A stretch of DNA of 64,000 bases from Chryseobacterium oranimense (GCF_900129755.1 NZ_FQWT01000002.1:806001-870000), one strand, 5' to 3'. Counted from the stretch's first letter, positions 17,720 to 24,240 are shown. The notes: generated by a model from the sequence alone, not told the origin. Made by a program: numbers and translations.

Positions 17720-18790
17720 TTAGTTATAATTTTCTAAGGTTTTATGGAGTTCTTCTTTGAAATTATATATTTCATCCAGATTATTCAGAAGTACTTTTTC
17801 GCCGGCTTCTTTACCATTGTGGAACGTTTCCAAATATTTGTTGTTGGTATTAAAATGGAAACGGCAGAGAGGTTTTCTGTTGTTATCATCCAATAAAACT
17901 CCGAAATAGGATAAAGTATCCCTGTGAGCAATTCTTTGAGAGGGAACTTTCTCTCTCAAAATAGCTTTGACAATCTGAAAGGCTTCCAATTCCTCTTCGG
18001 TGGTTACAATCTTTGAATCATTATTTTCATCAATAGGCTGTGCAGTTTTCATTCCTTCCTCCTGTTTTTCAAGCTGTTCATTGATACTTAAAGCAGATTT
18101 CAGTCTGAAACTGATAGACTCGTTGATGGAAGTTGCCAAAGCCTTCTTGGTATATTCCTTAAAAGAGACCATTCTGTTGGCTGTCATTGGTTTTTCAAAA
18201 AATCTGCTGACTAATAATTTAACGAGCTCATCGGAAGGGGTCTCAATTTCTTTTTCAAATTCTTTCCTGATCGCTTTGATGTATTTTAAGGCTTCGGCAG
18301 AATCTAAAATACTTTCAAGATTGTAATCTTTTTTGGTAAAACTTTCCAGGATTTTGATGGAACTGTCTTTTAAATCTTCAATATTGATGGTGAAAAATGG
18401 TTTCTCATCCATAATATTAGGCTTTTCCAGATCGGTGTAAAAATTATAGATGATCCCATTAGTAAGTACACCAAACCGTGTTTTTGAAACATGATAATAC
18501 CGGTGAAGCTGGGAATTGTGTGCATCGGCGCTTTCTTTCCAGTGCTTGCATTCTATAATAAAAATAGGTTCATCATTATGCTTGATAACGTAATCTACTT
18601 TCTCACCCTTTTTTGTTCCGATGTCGCAAATATGTTCCGGAATTACTTCCGTCGGATTAAAGATATCGTATCCTAAAATCTGTATAAAGGGCATTACAAA
18701 TGCATTTTTTGTGGCTTCTTCCGTGCTGATCTGTTCTTTCAGTCCGACTACTTTCTGATGTAACTGTTCAAGTTTAATTTTGAGATCCAT
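17720..18790 (-). CDS. PD-(D/E)XK nuclease-like protein (type I restriction HsdR-N domain)
   Basis: A 356-residue soluble protein whose N-terminal half matches the HSDR_N / type I restriction endonuclease N-terminal fold. The catalytic PD-(D/E)XK pattern is intact: Asp66 in KVDYVIK and Glu80-Cys81-Lys82 in FIIECKHW. The C-terminal half (about 180-350) is helical with an unassigned end domain; there is no helicase or methylase. In similar stand-alone proteins DNA cleavage is assumed but rarely shown. The ATG at 18790 (MDLKIKLEQL) leaves 10 nt after yegP; the alternative at 18838 would overlap yegP. Confidence 0.75.
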   Translation of the reverse strand: MDLKIKLEQLHQKVVGLKEQISTEEATKNAFVMPFIQILGYDIFNPTEVIPEHICDIGTKKGEKVDYVIKHNDEPIFIIECKHWKESADAHNSQLHRYYHVSKTRFGVLTNGIIYNFYTDLEKPNIMDEKPFFTINIEDLKDSSIKILESFTKKDYNLESILDSAEALKYIKAIRKEFEKEIETPSDELVKLLVSRFFEKPMTANRMVSFKEYTKKALATSINESISFRLKSALSINEQLEKQEEGMKTAQPIDENNDSKIVTTEEELEAFQIVKAILREKVPSQRIAHRDTLSYFGVLLDDNNRKPLCRFHFNTNNKYLETFHNGKEAGEKVLLNNLDEIYNFKEELHKTLENYN

Positions 18791-18800
18791 AGTATCGTTT

Positions 18801-19133
18801 TTAAAGAGTTTCGTCAACGATTTCTGCAGTAGGCGCATTTTTTTTCACAGATGAAATCCCGACTTCCATTGAAGATTTGGAACTGTAATATTGGCTTTTA
18901 CCAATGATTTCTCCGTTTCTTGCTTTGAGTACAAAATAATCTTTCTCGTTCTTAGCAACTCTTCTGTCGTATCTTAAGTCCTCCTGGGAATTGATCTTCA
19001 CAGACTCAATACCTTTCAGACAAGATGCTTTCTGAACGTAACCTTCGCTGGTTAAAATAATTTCGCCATTTCCGGCTTTTAAATTAAACTGATATTCGCT
19101 GTTGACTCTTTTTGTGATGACAAATTTTTCCAT
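18801..19133 (-). CDS. YegP-family protein (two DUF1508 repeats)
   Basis: A 110-residue protein of two tandem DUF1508 repeats: YQFNLKAGNGEIILTSEGY (about 14-32) and YFVLKARNGEIIGKSQYYS (about 66-84), each ending with a G(I)xSVK motif. YegP-like proteins are small, widespread and of unknown function; I know of no enzymatic role. Second gene of the ten-gene operon, 9 nt after the Cys/His-rich mini-protein. Confidence 0.9.
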   Translation of the reverse strand: MEKFVITKRVNSEYQFNLKAGNGEIILTSEGYVQKASCLKGIESVKINSQEDLRYDRRVAKNEKDYFVLKARNGEIIGKSQYYSSKSSMEVGISSVKKNAPTAEIVDETL

Positions 19134-19142
19134 AACAATTAC

Positions 19143-19349
19143 TTAGCTAGTGTGACATTCGTTTGAACATGTTTTACATCCATTTGATTGGGAGTACGTT
19201 TTCTTTGATTCTTTTACAGCATCTTTACAAGAAGAATATTCTCCCAGATATTTTCTATTCGCAGATTCCGGCAGATATCTGCAGTTTTCATGATGTACTT
19301 CATGATCTCTGTTGCTTTGTGCTCTTGTGTTTACGTAATACTTTTTCAT
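19143..19349 (-). CDS. Cys/His-rich mini-protein (first gene of the ten-gene operon)
   Basis: A 68-residue basic protein with five cysteines (23, 41, 58, 61, 65) and clustered histidines (16, 19, 20). The C-terminal CKTCSNECH arrangement suggests zinc binding. Similar short proteins (MKKYYVNxxAQ... NGCxxC..CHTS) are familiar in bacteria near YegP-type genes, without known function. It opens the operon. A -7 box (19377-19384) and the TTACGG dyad (19406-19421) lie upstream. Confidence 0.75.
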   Translation of the reverse strand: MKKYYVNTRAQSNRDHEVHHENCRYLPESANRKYLGEYSSCKDAVKESKKTYSQSNGCKTCSNECHTS

Positions 19350-19376
19350 ATTATTTATTTTAAATGTTTAACACTC

Positions 19377-19384
19377 CAAAAGTA
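19377..19384 (-). promoter_or_regulatory. -7 promoter box of the ten-gene operon
   Basis: On the minus strand, TACTTTTG matches the Bacteroidetes consensus TAnnTTTG exactly and lies 27 nt upstream of the first start codon. A TTG at 19402-19400 is separated by only 15 nt instead of 17-23, so the -33 element is weak. That fits a promoter needing an activator. Confidence 0.65.
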
Positions 19385-19405
19385 GAATGATTAGAAAACC
19401 AATCC

Positions 19406-19421
19406 TTACGGTTAACCGTAA
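19406..19421. promoter_or_regulatory. Perfect 16-bp dyad TTACGG-TTAA-CCGTAA, probable regulator site
   Basis: A perfect palindrome whose centre is about 36 nt from the end of the -7 box, i.e. near -42 from the likely transcription start, the classic place for an activator overlapping the -33 region. The same half-sites with a different 4-nt centre recur at 22350-22365. Together they flank the two-component genes. Binding by the 19479-20144 response regulator is inferred. Confidence 0.7.
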
Positions 19422-19450
19422 AAAGAAAAACCTTTCAAAAAATTGAAAGG
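19420..19450 (-). terminator. Intrinsic terminator of the two-component operon
   Basis: CCTTTCAA (19431-19438) and TTGAAAGG (19443-19450) form an 8-bp stem with a 4-nt loop. On the minus strand it is followed by an interrupted T-run at 19430-19420. It separates the response-regulator gene from the ten-gene operon, so the latter needs its own promoter. Confidence 0.8.
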
Positions 19451-19478
19451 TTGTATAGAATATGCATTTGAAATTTCT

Positions 19479-20144
19479 TTATATAATTCCTAAGTCTTTG
19501 CAGAAGGCTATTAATTGTTGATTGCTTGTAACGCCCAGCGCTTCTTTTAAACTGTTTAATTTTTTTTCTACACTACTCAGGCTATTGGGGGTAATATTAT
19601 TATTCTTCAGGTAAGTTGGAATGTTTTTTTGCTGTACCCCTTGAGAAAGAAGAGAAACAAGCGTTATGTCATAGGGTGTAAACTCATAACTGTTGAGTTT
19701 CTTAACTTCCTGTTTAAGGTCCAGAGAGAGATAATTTTCGTTGACATAAACGGATGCAATTGCTTTTTTCAGCTCTTTAGAGTCGTTTCTGGCTTTACGG
19801 ACGTATCCATTAATCCCGGATTCGGTAAAAAGCAAGTCAATAATTCCTGATTTACGTTCTCCGGAAAAGACGATGATTTTTAATAAAGGTTGTAACTTTC
19901 TGACTTCGTCAATCAGTTCTTTTCCATCTTTGATATTCTGTTGATGATGGTCTTCTTCATAAGAAAGATCCGTAATCATCAGGTCATAAGGATCGTTTTC
20001 CCGGATGGATTTTTTTACTTTTGCTAAAGCATCGTCACAATAATATACATAATCAACATTGGGAATATTGAGCTCTTCTAATGTTTTCTGGACAGATAAG
20101 CTACCCATTTCATGGTCTTCGGCTATTAAAATTTTTTTGAACAT
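19479..20144 (-). CDS. Response regulator, REC plus divergent LuxR-type HTH
   Basis: A 221-residue cytosolic transcription regulator. The receiver domain (1-125) has acidic Glu9/Asp10, the phospho-acceptor Asp59 in LMITDLS, and the conserved Lys in VRKA. The C-terminal part (FTPYDITLVSLLSQGVQQKNI ... LSSVEKKLNSLKEAL, about 155-215) is a LuxR/NarL-like helix-turn-helix of the divergent type common in Flavobacteria. It lies 13 nt after the kinase gene, so they form a pair. Flanking TTACGG dyads are the natural target candidates. Confidence 0.85.
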   Translation of the reverse strand: MFKKILIAEDHEMGSLSVQKTLEELNIPNVDYVYYCDDALAKVKKSIRENDPYDLMITDLSYEEDHHQQNIKDGKELIDEVRKLQPLLKIIVFSGERKSGIIDLLFTESGINGYVRKARNDSKELKKAIASVYVNENYLSLDLKQEVKKLNSYEFTPYDITLVSLLSQGVQQKNIPTYLKNNNITPNSLSSVEKKLNSLKEALGVTSNQQLIAFCKDLGII

Positions 20145-20157
20145 TTTTTTAGTTTTT

Positions 20158-21798
20158 TTAGTAAACAGGAAATGAAATGTCGATTTTCAATCCTTTTTCG
20201 GTTTCGGAGTCAAAAATAATTTGTCCTTTCAAAATTTCTATACGGGAAACCATATTTGCTAATCCATTTTTATACACTACTCCTCCGGGCACTCCAATTC
20301 CATTGTCTTTATAGTGAATAATAATCTCATTATTTGTTCTTTCAAAACGGAAAGAAACAATGCTTGCTTTGCTGTGTTTTTTCATGTTGACAAGCAGTTC
20401 ACGAATGACTTGATAGATTTCTTCCTGTTTAGGCAGGCTTACATTTTCCCAGATATTTTTTTCATTTCCGGCAATATAAGTTTTTACGATATCATTCTTA
20501 AATGAACCAATACTGTTTGAAATTCTTTCGTTAAAATCCTGTTCAGCTTTAGCGTCTTCATTTTCATATGAAATATCCCGGGATTTCTCGTACACAAATT
20601 CCAGCTCATCTAAAGCTTTTTCTTTATCAAAATTTTCCTGGTTTTCTATTTTTGTCATGACCTGATAGATCCCGTTGGCAACTACGTCGTGAACTTTTTT
20701 AGAGAGTTTGAGCTGGGTGTTTTTGACTTCCAGTTCTTTTTCCTGCTGAAGTCTTTTTTTTCTTTTTTTATACCAGAAAAAACCACCAATTAAAAATATG
20801 GATAAAGTACTTAATCCTATATTTCTTTTCAATAATTCAACTTCGTTTTCAGCAATTTCATTTTTCATTTTTTCTGCATCAAACCTAATCATGGCGAACT
20901 GGTTTTTAGCTTTATTCCTAGCTGTTTGAAGACTATCATTAAGATTTTGATACTTCAAAAAGAAATGTTTTGAGTTATTAGAACTCTCTAATGTAATTAT
21001 CTTCTGAAGTGCTCTTAACTGATCATCTGGGCTATTATTTTTTTTAGCTATCTGCCAGTTTTCATTGGCATAATACAATGCTTTTTTAGGGTCTTTATTT
21101 TCAAAATATTCTGTTAAATGATAAAAACTGGCATTTAGGCCGTCATTGTCGTGTATTTCCTTTCTGATTTGAAGAGCTTCATTTAACTCTGATTCAGCAA
21201 TGTATAGTGGGTTTTGACTAAACTTAGTAAAAGCTAAATTATCATAAACTTTTGAGAAGATTTTGCGTTGAGCTTTTATATTAGGAAAGGCTAATATTTT
21301 GTTAAAAATATGAATAGCTGAATCATATTTTTTTAAGTATGTATATGAAATTGCTTTATTGTTTAACAGTGTTAATTGATATATAGGATCTTGAGAAAAA
21401 TGTGCTGCTTTATTGTAGAATTGAGCAGCTTTATTAAACTCTTTTAAATTCTGAAATGTAACCCCTAAATTATTATAATTTCCTACAATTTCTAATGTAT
21501 CTTTTTTTTCATTTAAATACTTAATTGCTGATAGTGCTGTTTCTTGGCTGCCATAATAATCTCCGGTGTCACATTGAATAATAGCCATATTTACTAAGCA
21601 ACTACCTGCGAATGAAGGATTGTTCTCCTGAATGAAAAAATCTTTTGCACTGTTGAAATACTTAAAAGCACTATCTTTTTCCGAGCTTATTAAATAGTTA
21701 TAAGCCTTATCATAATCTGTTTTGCCACTTTTCGAAATTTTATTTTTTTTATTGCAAGAAAATAGAATTACTAACAATAATAAGAGTAGTTTTTTCAA
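20158..21798 (-). CDS. TPR-containing lipoprotein-type sensor histidine kinase
   Basis: A 546-residue sensor kinase. It has an N-terminal signal with a lipobox-like FSC (Cys15), TPR-like helical repeats (about 25-290) placed outside the membrane, and one membrane helix (about 326-343). A cytoplasmic HisKA_3-like dimer region follows with phospho-acceptor His370 in SKKVHDVVANG, then the HATPase domain (N-box LLVNMKKHSKAS near 460, G-box YKDNGIGVPGG near 490). Such TPR kinases pair with the divergent LuxR regulators of this kind in Bacteroidetes. An exact -7 box TATTTTTG lies at 21811-21818, 12 nt from the start codon. Confidence 0.85.
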   Translation of the reverse strand: MKKLLLLLLVILFSCNKKNKISKSGKTDYDKAYNYLISSEKDSAFKYFNSAKDFFIQENNPSFAGSCLVNMAIIQCDTGDYYGSQETALSAIKYLNEKKDTLEIVGNYNNLGVTFQNLKEFNKAAQFYNKAAHFSQDPIYQLTLLNNKAISYTYLKKYDSAIHIFNKILAFPNIKAQRKIFSKVYDNLAFTKFSQNPLYIAESELNEALQIRKEIHDNDGLNASFYHLTEYFENKDPKKALYYANENWQIAKKNNSPDDQLRALQKIITLESSNNSKHFFLKYQNLNDSLQTARNKAKNQFAMIRFDAEKMKNEIAENEVELLKRNIGLSTLSIFLIGGFFWYKKRKKRLQQEKELEVKNTQLKLSKKVHDVVANGIYQVMTKIENQENFDKEKALDELEFVYEKSRDISYENEDAKAEQDFNERISNSIGSFKNDIVKTYIAGNEKNIWENVSLPKQEEIYQVIRELLVNMKKHSKASIVSFRFERTNNEIIIHYKDNGIGVPGGVVYKNGLANMVSRIEILKGQIIFDSETEKGLKIDISFPVY

Positions 21799-21810
21799 TT
21801 AGTTTTTTAC

Positions 21811-21818
21811 CAAAAATA
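21811..21818 (-). promoter_or_regulatory. -7 promoter box of the kinase gene
   Basis: TATTTTTG on the minus strand matches TAnnTTTG and lies 12 nt before the kinase ATG, immediately after the T-run of the upstream terminator. The leader would be only about 5 nt. No -33 TTG at a proper distance was found, so this is tentative. Confidence 0.4.
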
Positions 21819-21848
21819 ATAAAAAAAGCGAAAGAAATTCTCTTTCGC
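21819..21848 (-). terminator. Intrinsic terminator after the small-peptide operon
   Basis: GCGAAAGA (21828-21835) and TCTTTCGC (21841-21848) form an 8-bp stem. On the minus strand it runs into seven T's (21827-21821). It ends the 22256-21858 transcript and separates it from the kinase gene. Confidence 0.85.
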
Positions 21849-21857
21849 TTGAATTGG

Positions 21858-22040
21858 TTATTTTTTTGGAGGAGGAGGAAGTTGTCCTGTTTCCCCTCCA
21901 GTATCTCCCGGATCCAGACCTTCTCGCGGATCTGCAAGCTGAACTGTCGTTTGGGTTTGATTATTATTGTTACATGCTGCCGTATTGGCGTTATTATTTG
22001 AAAATGCTAAACCTAATAGCATTAATATAAACTGGATCAT
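21858..22040 (-). CDS. Small secreted or membrane-anchored peptide with PPPPKK tail
   Basis: A 60-residue protein with a hydrophobic N-terminus (MIQFILMLLGLAFS), an Asn/Thr-rich middle, a DPREGLDPGDTGGETG turn-rich segment and a PPPPKK end. It looks like a signal or anchor plus a short extended tail; a single Cys23 is present. Function unknown. It follows the ATA-start gene by 21 nt and is closed by a strong terminator, supporting a real transcript. Confidence 0.6.
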   Translation of the reverse strand: MIQFILMLLGLAFSNNNANTAACNNNNQTQTTVQLADPREGLDPGDTGGETGQLPPPPKK

Positions 22041-22061
22041 TTCCTTAAAATTTTGAAGTTT

Positions 22062-22256
22062 TTAGACTGTTTTTCTTCCTCTCATGATTTTGATCATGAG
22101 CAGTACACGTTTAAAATTTCGAAGCGCTTCTAATTTTTTGGGGAAGTGAACCTTCAAAAACGGAGGAGAAACATCTGCTTCCCAACCCGAAGTTTTCCTC
22201 TGTTTTATCTGGTGAGTTTTGGAATCAGCTTTTTTTGAATCTTTTTTATTGTTTAT
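22062..22256 (-). CDS. Small basic protein apparently starting with ATA
   Basis: A 64-codon open frame with no ATG, GTG or TTG near its beginning. A TAA lies two codons upstream of ATA (22256-22254), after which the frame reads NNKKDSKKADSKTHQ, then GWEADVSPPFLKVHFPKKLEAL and ends LLMIKIMRGRKTV. The sequence is protein-like: a lysine-rich start, a GWEADVSPPF motif and an amphipathic basic end. It sits 21 nt before a small gene with which it would share a transcript and terminator. Either ATA is the initiator or an ATG has mutated to ATA in this strain. No known family was recognised. Confidence 0.55.
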   Translation of the reverse strand: MNNKKDSKKADSKTHQIKQRKTSGWEADVSPPFLKVHFPKKLEALRNFKRVLLMIKIMRGRKTV

Positions 22257-22349
22257 TTCTTACTGATCTCTGAGGACAAAGTAAAGACAGAAACGGGTGT
22301 CATTCCTAGACAGTGGAAAGACAGGTTATGGAAGTTAAATGTCTGATTT

Positions 22350-22365
22350 TTACGGAAATCCGTAA
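22350..22365. promoter_or_regulatory. 16-bp inverted repeat TTACGG-AAAT-CCGTAA, second copy of the regulator site
   Basis: Half-sites are identical to the dyad at 19406-19421. From its centre to the end of TAACTTAG (22387-22394, one mismatch to TAnnTTTG) is 36.5 nt, the same distance as at the ten-gene operon. It thus probably controls the plus-strand gene at 22423; control of the divergent small genes is less clear. Confidence 0.65.
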
Positions 22366-22371
22366 GGTGGT

Positions 22372-22397
22372 TGTCTAAGTTTTGTCTAACTTAGACA
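22372..22397. promoter_or_regulatory. Perfect 10-bp inverted repeat over the presumed -7 region
   Basis: TGTCTAAGTT (22372-22381) and AACTTAGACA (22388-22397) are perfect complements around a 6-nt loop that holds a further TGTCT. It lies 25 nt before the start codon and covers the presumed -7 box, so it could be a repressor operator or a leader hairpin. Confidence 0.6.
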
Positions 22398-22422
22398 GCA
22401 CTAATCCATTTAAACTAATTCC

Positions 22423-23193
22423 ATGTTTGATAAGAAGAAATTGTTGCTAAAAAAGGCATACGAAAAAGCAAAACAAAAACTAAACAGAATTTACTCTAGT
22501 AATGTTTCTGTTTTAACTTATCTGGCTTTAGAGCTAGAAGAGAAGTTTGGTTCTGTTAAGGATGTAAGGACTTTTGTGAGATATCATAAAAGACTTATTA
22601 AGGAAAATAAGGACTATGAAATAGATGAAATTACCCTAGATCAGCTAAGCTGGTATGTAGGATATGAAAATTTTGAGAAATTTTGTGAGAATGCAACGAT
22701 TGAGAAAAATACAGGGGAAACAAAAATAGAACTCAAAATAGATCAGGATGAAGACTCCATTTCTGAGAGGTTGTCCAGGATCATTATAAACATTACCAAT
22801 CAACCCATTTTTAATGTACCTCAATTAGCAAAAAATGGGATGGGAATCGGGGTTATGGTATTGACTTTGGCTTTTGGACTGGCTTATCAAGGAGGAGGTT
22901 GGGGTGAAGATAAATATATGTATTGGAATGGAGAAGAATATGTAGGGACAAGCGATGCGAATGCTAATCCAAACTCCGAGGTAGTGGCAATGGATAAAAA
23001 TATATTTAATCACTTTAAGAAAATTACAAGACCAGATACTTTGACGGTAGAAAATGCCGTAGGTAAGGCTTGGTATTCTAAATATAATAATAAAGTAGAG
23101 TTTTTTACAATGGATGGAAAAAATCCTGAAAACGGAAAAGAACTCAAAAGAGTTAGTGAGCATATGGTAGATTTTTATGCTGGAATAAAGTAA
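22423..23193 (+). CDS. Single-pass membrane protein of a Flavobacteria-type paralogous family
   Basis: Unrecognised 256-residue protein. A basic helical N-terminal domain (1-125) precedes one membrane helix (about 141-156, GIGVMVLTLAFGLAYQGG) and a C-terminal domain. The latter contains YMYWNGEEYV, KNIFNHFKKI and FFTMDGKNPENGKELKRVSEHMV. This C-terminal pattern resembles a membrane-protein family frequent in Flavobacteria (W-x-x-D/E-x-Y, then P-E-x-G-K-x-L), function unknown. Its promoter carries the TTACGG dyad, linking it to the two-component system. It ends at a bidirectional terminator. Confidence 0.65.
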   Translation: MFDKKKLLLKKAYEKAKQKLNRIYSSNVSVLTYLALELEEKFGSVKDVRTFVRYHKRLIKENKDYEIDEITLDQLSWYVGYENFEKFCENATIEKNTGETKIELKIDQDEDSISERLSRIIINITNQPIFNVPQLAKNGMGIGVMVLTLAFGLAYQGGGWGEDKYMYWNGEEYVGTSDANANPNSEVVAMDKNIFNHFKKITRPDTLTVENAVGKAWYSKYNNKVEFFTMDGKNPENGKELKRVSEHMVDFYAGIK

Positions 23194-23222
23194 AATATAC
23201 TTCGTTTCAATTACTTTCACAC

Positions 23223-23258
23223 AAAAAAAGCGAATATCAAATAGATATTCGCTTTATA
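23223..23258. terminator. Bidirectional intrinsic terminator
   Basis: GCGAATATC (23230-23238) and GATATTCGC (23244-23252) form a 9-bp stem with an AAATA loop. A-tract on the left and T-rich sequence on the right serve the two convergent genes, the 22423 membrane protein and msrA. Confidence 0.85.
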
Positions 23259-23261
23259 TTT

Positions 23262-23816
23262 TTAAGCCTCATTTAGCATTCCCAATTCTCCAAAATGTTT
23301 TTTAAATTTCTGGATCTTGGGCCCTACTACTGCGCTACAGTAGGGTTGTGTAGGGTTTTCGTTATAATAACCCTGGTGATATTGTTCTGCAGGCCAGAAT
23401 TTATCGAACTGCGTAATTTCAGTTACATATGTTCCAGGCCATTTTCCCGATGCTTCGGATTTTTTAAGGGCTTCTTCAGCTTTGGCCTTTTCCGCCTCGT
23501 CTTTATAGTAAATCACGGAACGGTACTGGGTTCCGATGTCATTGCCCTGTCTGTTCAGTTGGGTAGGATCATGAAGGAAAAAGAATACTTCCATTAACTG
23601 TTCATATGAAATGATCTTCGGATCAAATGTGATCTGTACTACTTCCGCATGTCCGGTTTCTCCTGTACAAACTTCCTCATAGGTAGGATTATCCTTGTGG
23701 CCTCCTGAATAGCCGGAAATGGCAGAATGAACCCCTTTAAGCATATTGAAGCAGCTTTCCACACACCAGAAGCATCCGCCCCCGAAAGTGACCTGCTCTA
23801 AATTATTATTATCCAT
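23262..23816 (-). CDS. msrA: Peptide-methionine (S)-S-oxide reductase
   Basis: Cytosolic repair enzyme that reduces methionine-S-sulfoxide in proteins. The catalytic GCFWCVE motif begins at residue 14, GYSGG is at about 35-39 and the GHAEVVQITFDP segment at about 55. The C-terminal NPTQPYCSAVVGPKIQKF holds the probable resolving cysteine. Length 184 is normal for a single-domain MsrA without an MsrB fusion. It stands alone between a bidirectional terminator and a long intergenic repeat region. Confidence 0.96.
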   Translation of the reverse strand: MDNNNLEQVTFGGGCFWCVESCFNMLKGVHSAISGYSGGHKDNPTYEEVCTGETGHAEVVQITFDPKIISYEQLMEVFFFLHDPTQLNRQGNDIGTQYRSVIYYKDEAEKAKAEEALKKSEASGKWPGTYVTEITQFDKFWPAEQYHQGYYNENPTQPYCSAVVGPKIQKFKKHFGELGMLNEA

Positions 23817-24010
23817 TATTCTTTAATTATTTTATTTACCGGCTTTTCTCTTGAAATTGCATAAAATTGAGTGAAAAACCAATCAAAAATATGAAAAAGT
23901 TTTTCATTTGGTAAGAGAAATCAAATGATTTAAAGCATAATTGATATTACCTTTTTTTATTGCCGGGGATGTAGGAGTGCAATTATAAAATTGAATGGAA
24001 GATATTTTTT

Positions 24011-24164
24011 CTTCTCACAGATTTCACAGGTTTGCACGGATCACTCTTTAAGAAATAAAGCTCTTTATTTAAAGAAATCATGTAAGAATATTTCTGCAAT
24101 AGAGTTTAAAAGTCACACATAACAAGACTCTGTGAAATCTGTTTGATTTGTGGGAAATTCATCC
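24011..24164. repeat. MITE/REP-like element with CACAGATTTCACAG arms
   Basis: The left end (24011-24041) contains CACAGATTTCACAGG and the right end (24126-24164) contains CTCTGTGAAATCTG, giving imperfect terminal inverted repeats of about 30 nt. Between them is a second hairpin (about 24045-24075, CTTTA-AAATAAAG against CTTTATTTAAAG). The structure resembles dispersed non-coding repeats in Bacteroidetes; no transposase is present. Copy number elsewhere cannot be judged here. Confidence 0.5.
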
Positions 24165-24192
24165 ACATAAAGATCATTAGTTGGTTCAAAAC

Positions 24193-24217
24193 AAAAAAAA
24201 GCACCCCAAAGGATGCT
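24193..24217 (-). terminator. Intrinsic terminator of the ROK kinase gene
   Basis: On the minus strand AGCATCC (24217-24211) pairs with GGGTGCT (24206-24200) through one G-U wobble and is followed by a run of eight T's. It lies 24 nt after the stop codon. Confidence 0.75.
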
Positions 24218-24240
24218 TCTGTTATTTAAATTAATTTCAG

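Larger units (their letters stand above)
22285..22397. promoter_or_regulatory. Seven AGACA/TGTCT boxes in helical phase
   Basis: The pentamer AGACA or its complement TGTCT occurs at 22285, 22308, 22319, 22340, 22372, 22383 and 22393. Successive spacings are 23, 11, 21, 32, 11 and 10 nt, near multiples of one helical turn. With uniform base use only about 0.2 copies are expected in 113 bp. The last three form an inverted repeat (22372-22397). The array lies between the divergent genes at 22256 and 22423. Confidence 0.6.
23817..24240. other. 424-nt gene-free region between msrA and the ROK kinase gene
   Basis: No open frame with coding character was found on either strand. The right-hand part holds an imperfect inverted-repeat element (24011-24164) and a terminator (24193-24217). 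The left 190 nt are AT-rich with no recognised signal beyond being upstream of msrA. Confidence 0.5.

Noticed and set aside
13269..19349. Complete type I restriction-modification locus
   Set aside because: Only an HSDR_N-like domain is present; there is no HsdM, HsdS or helicase domain.
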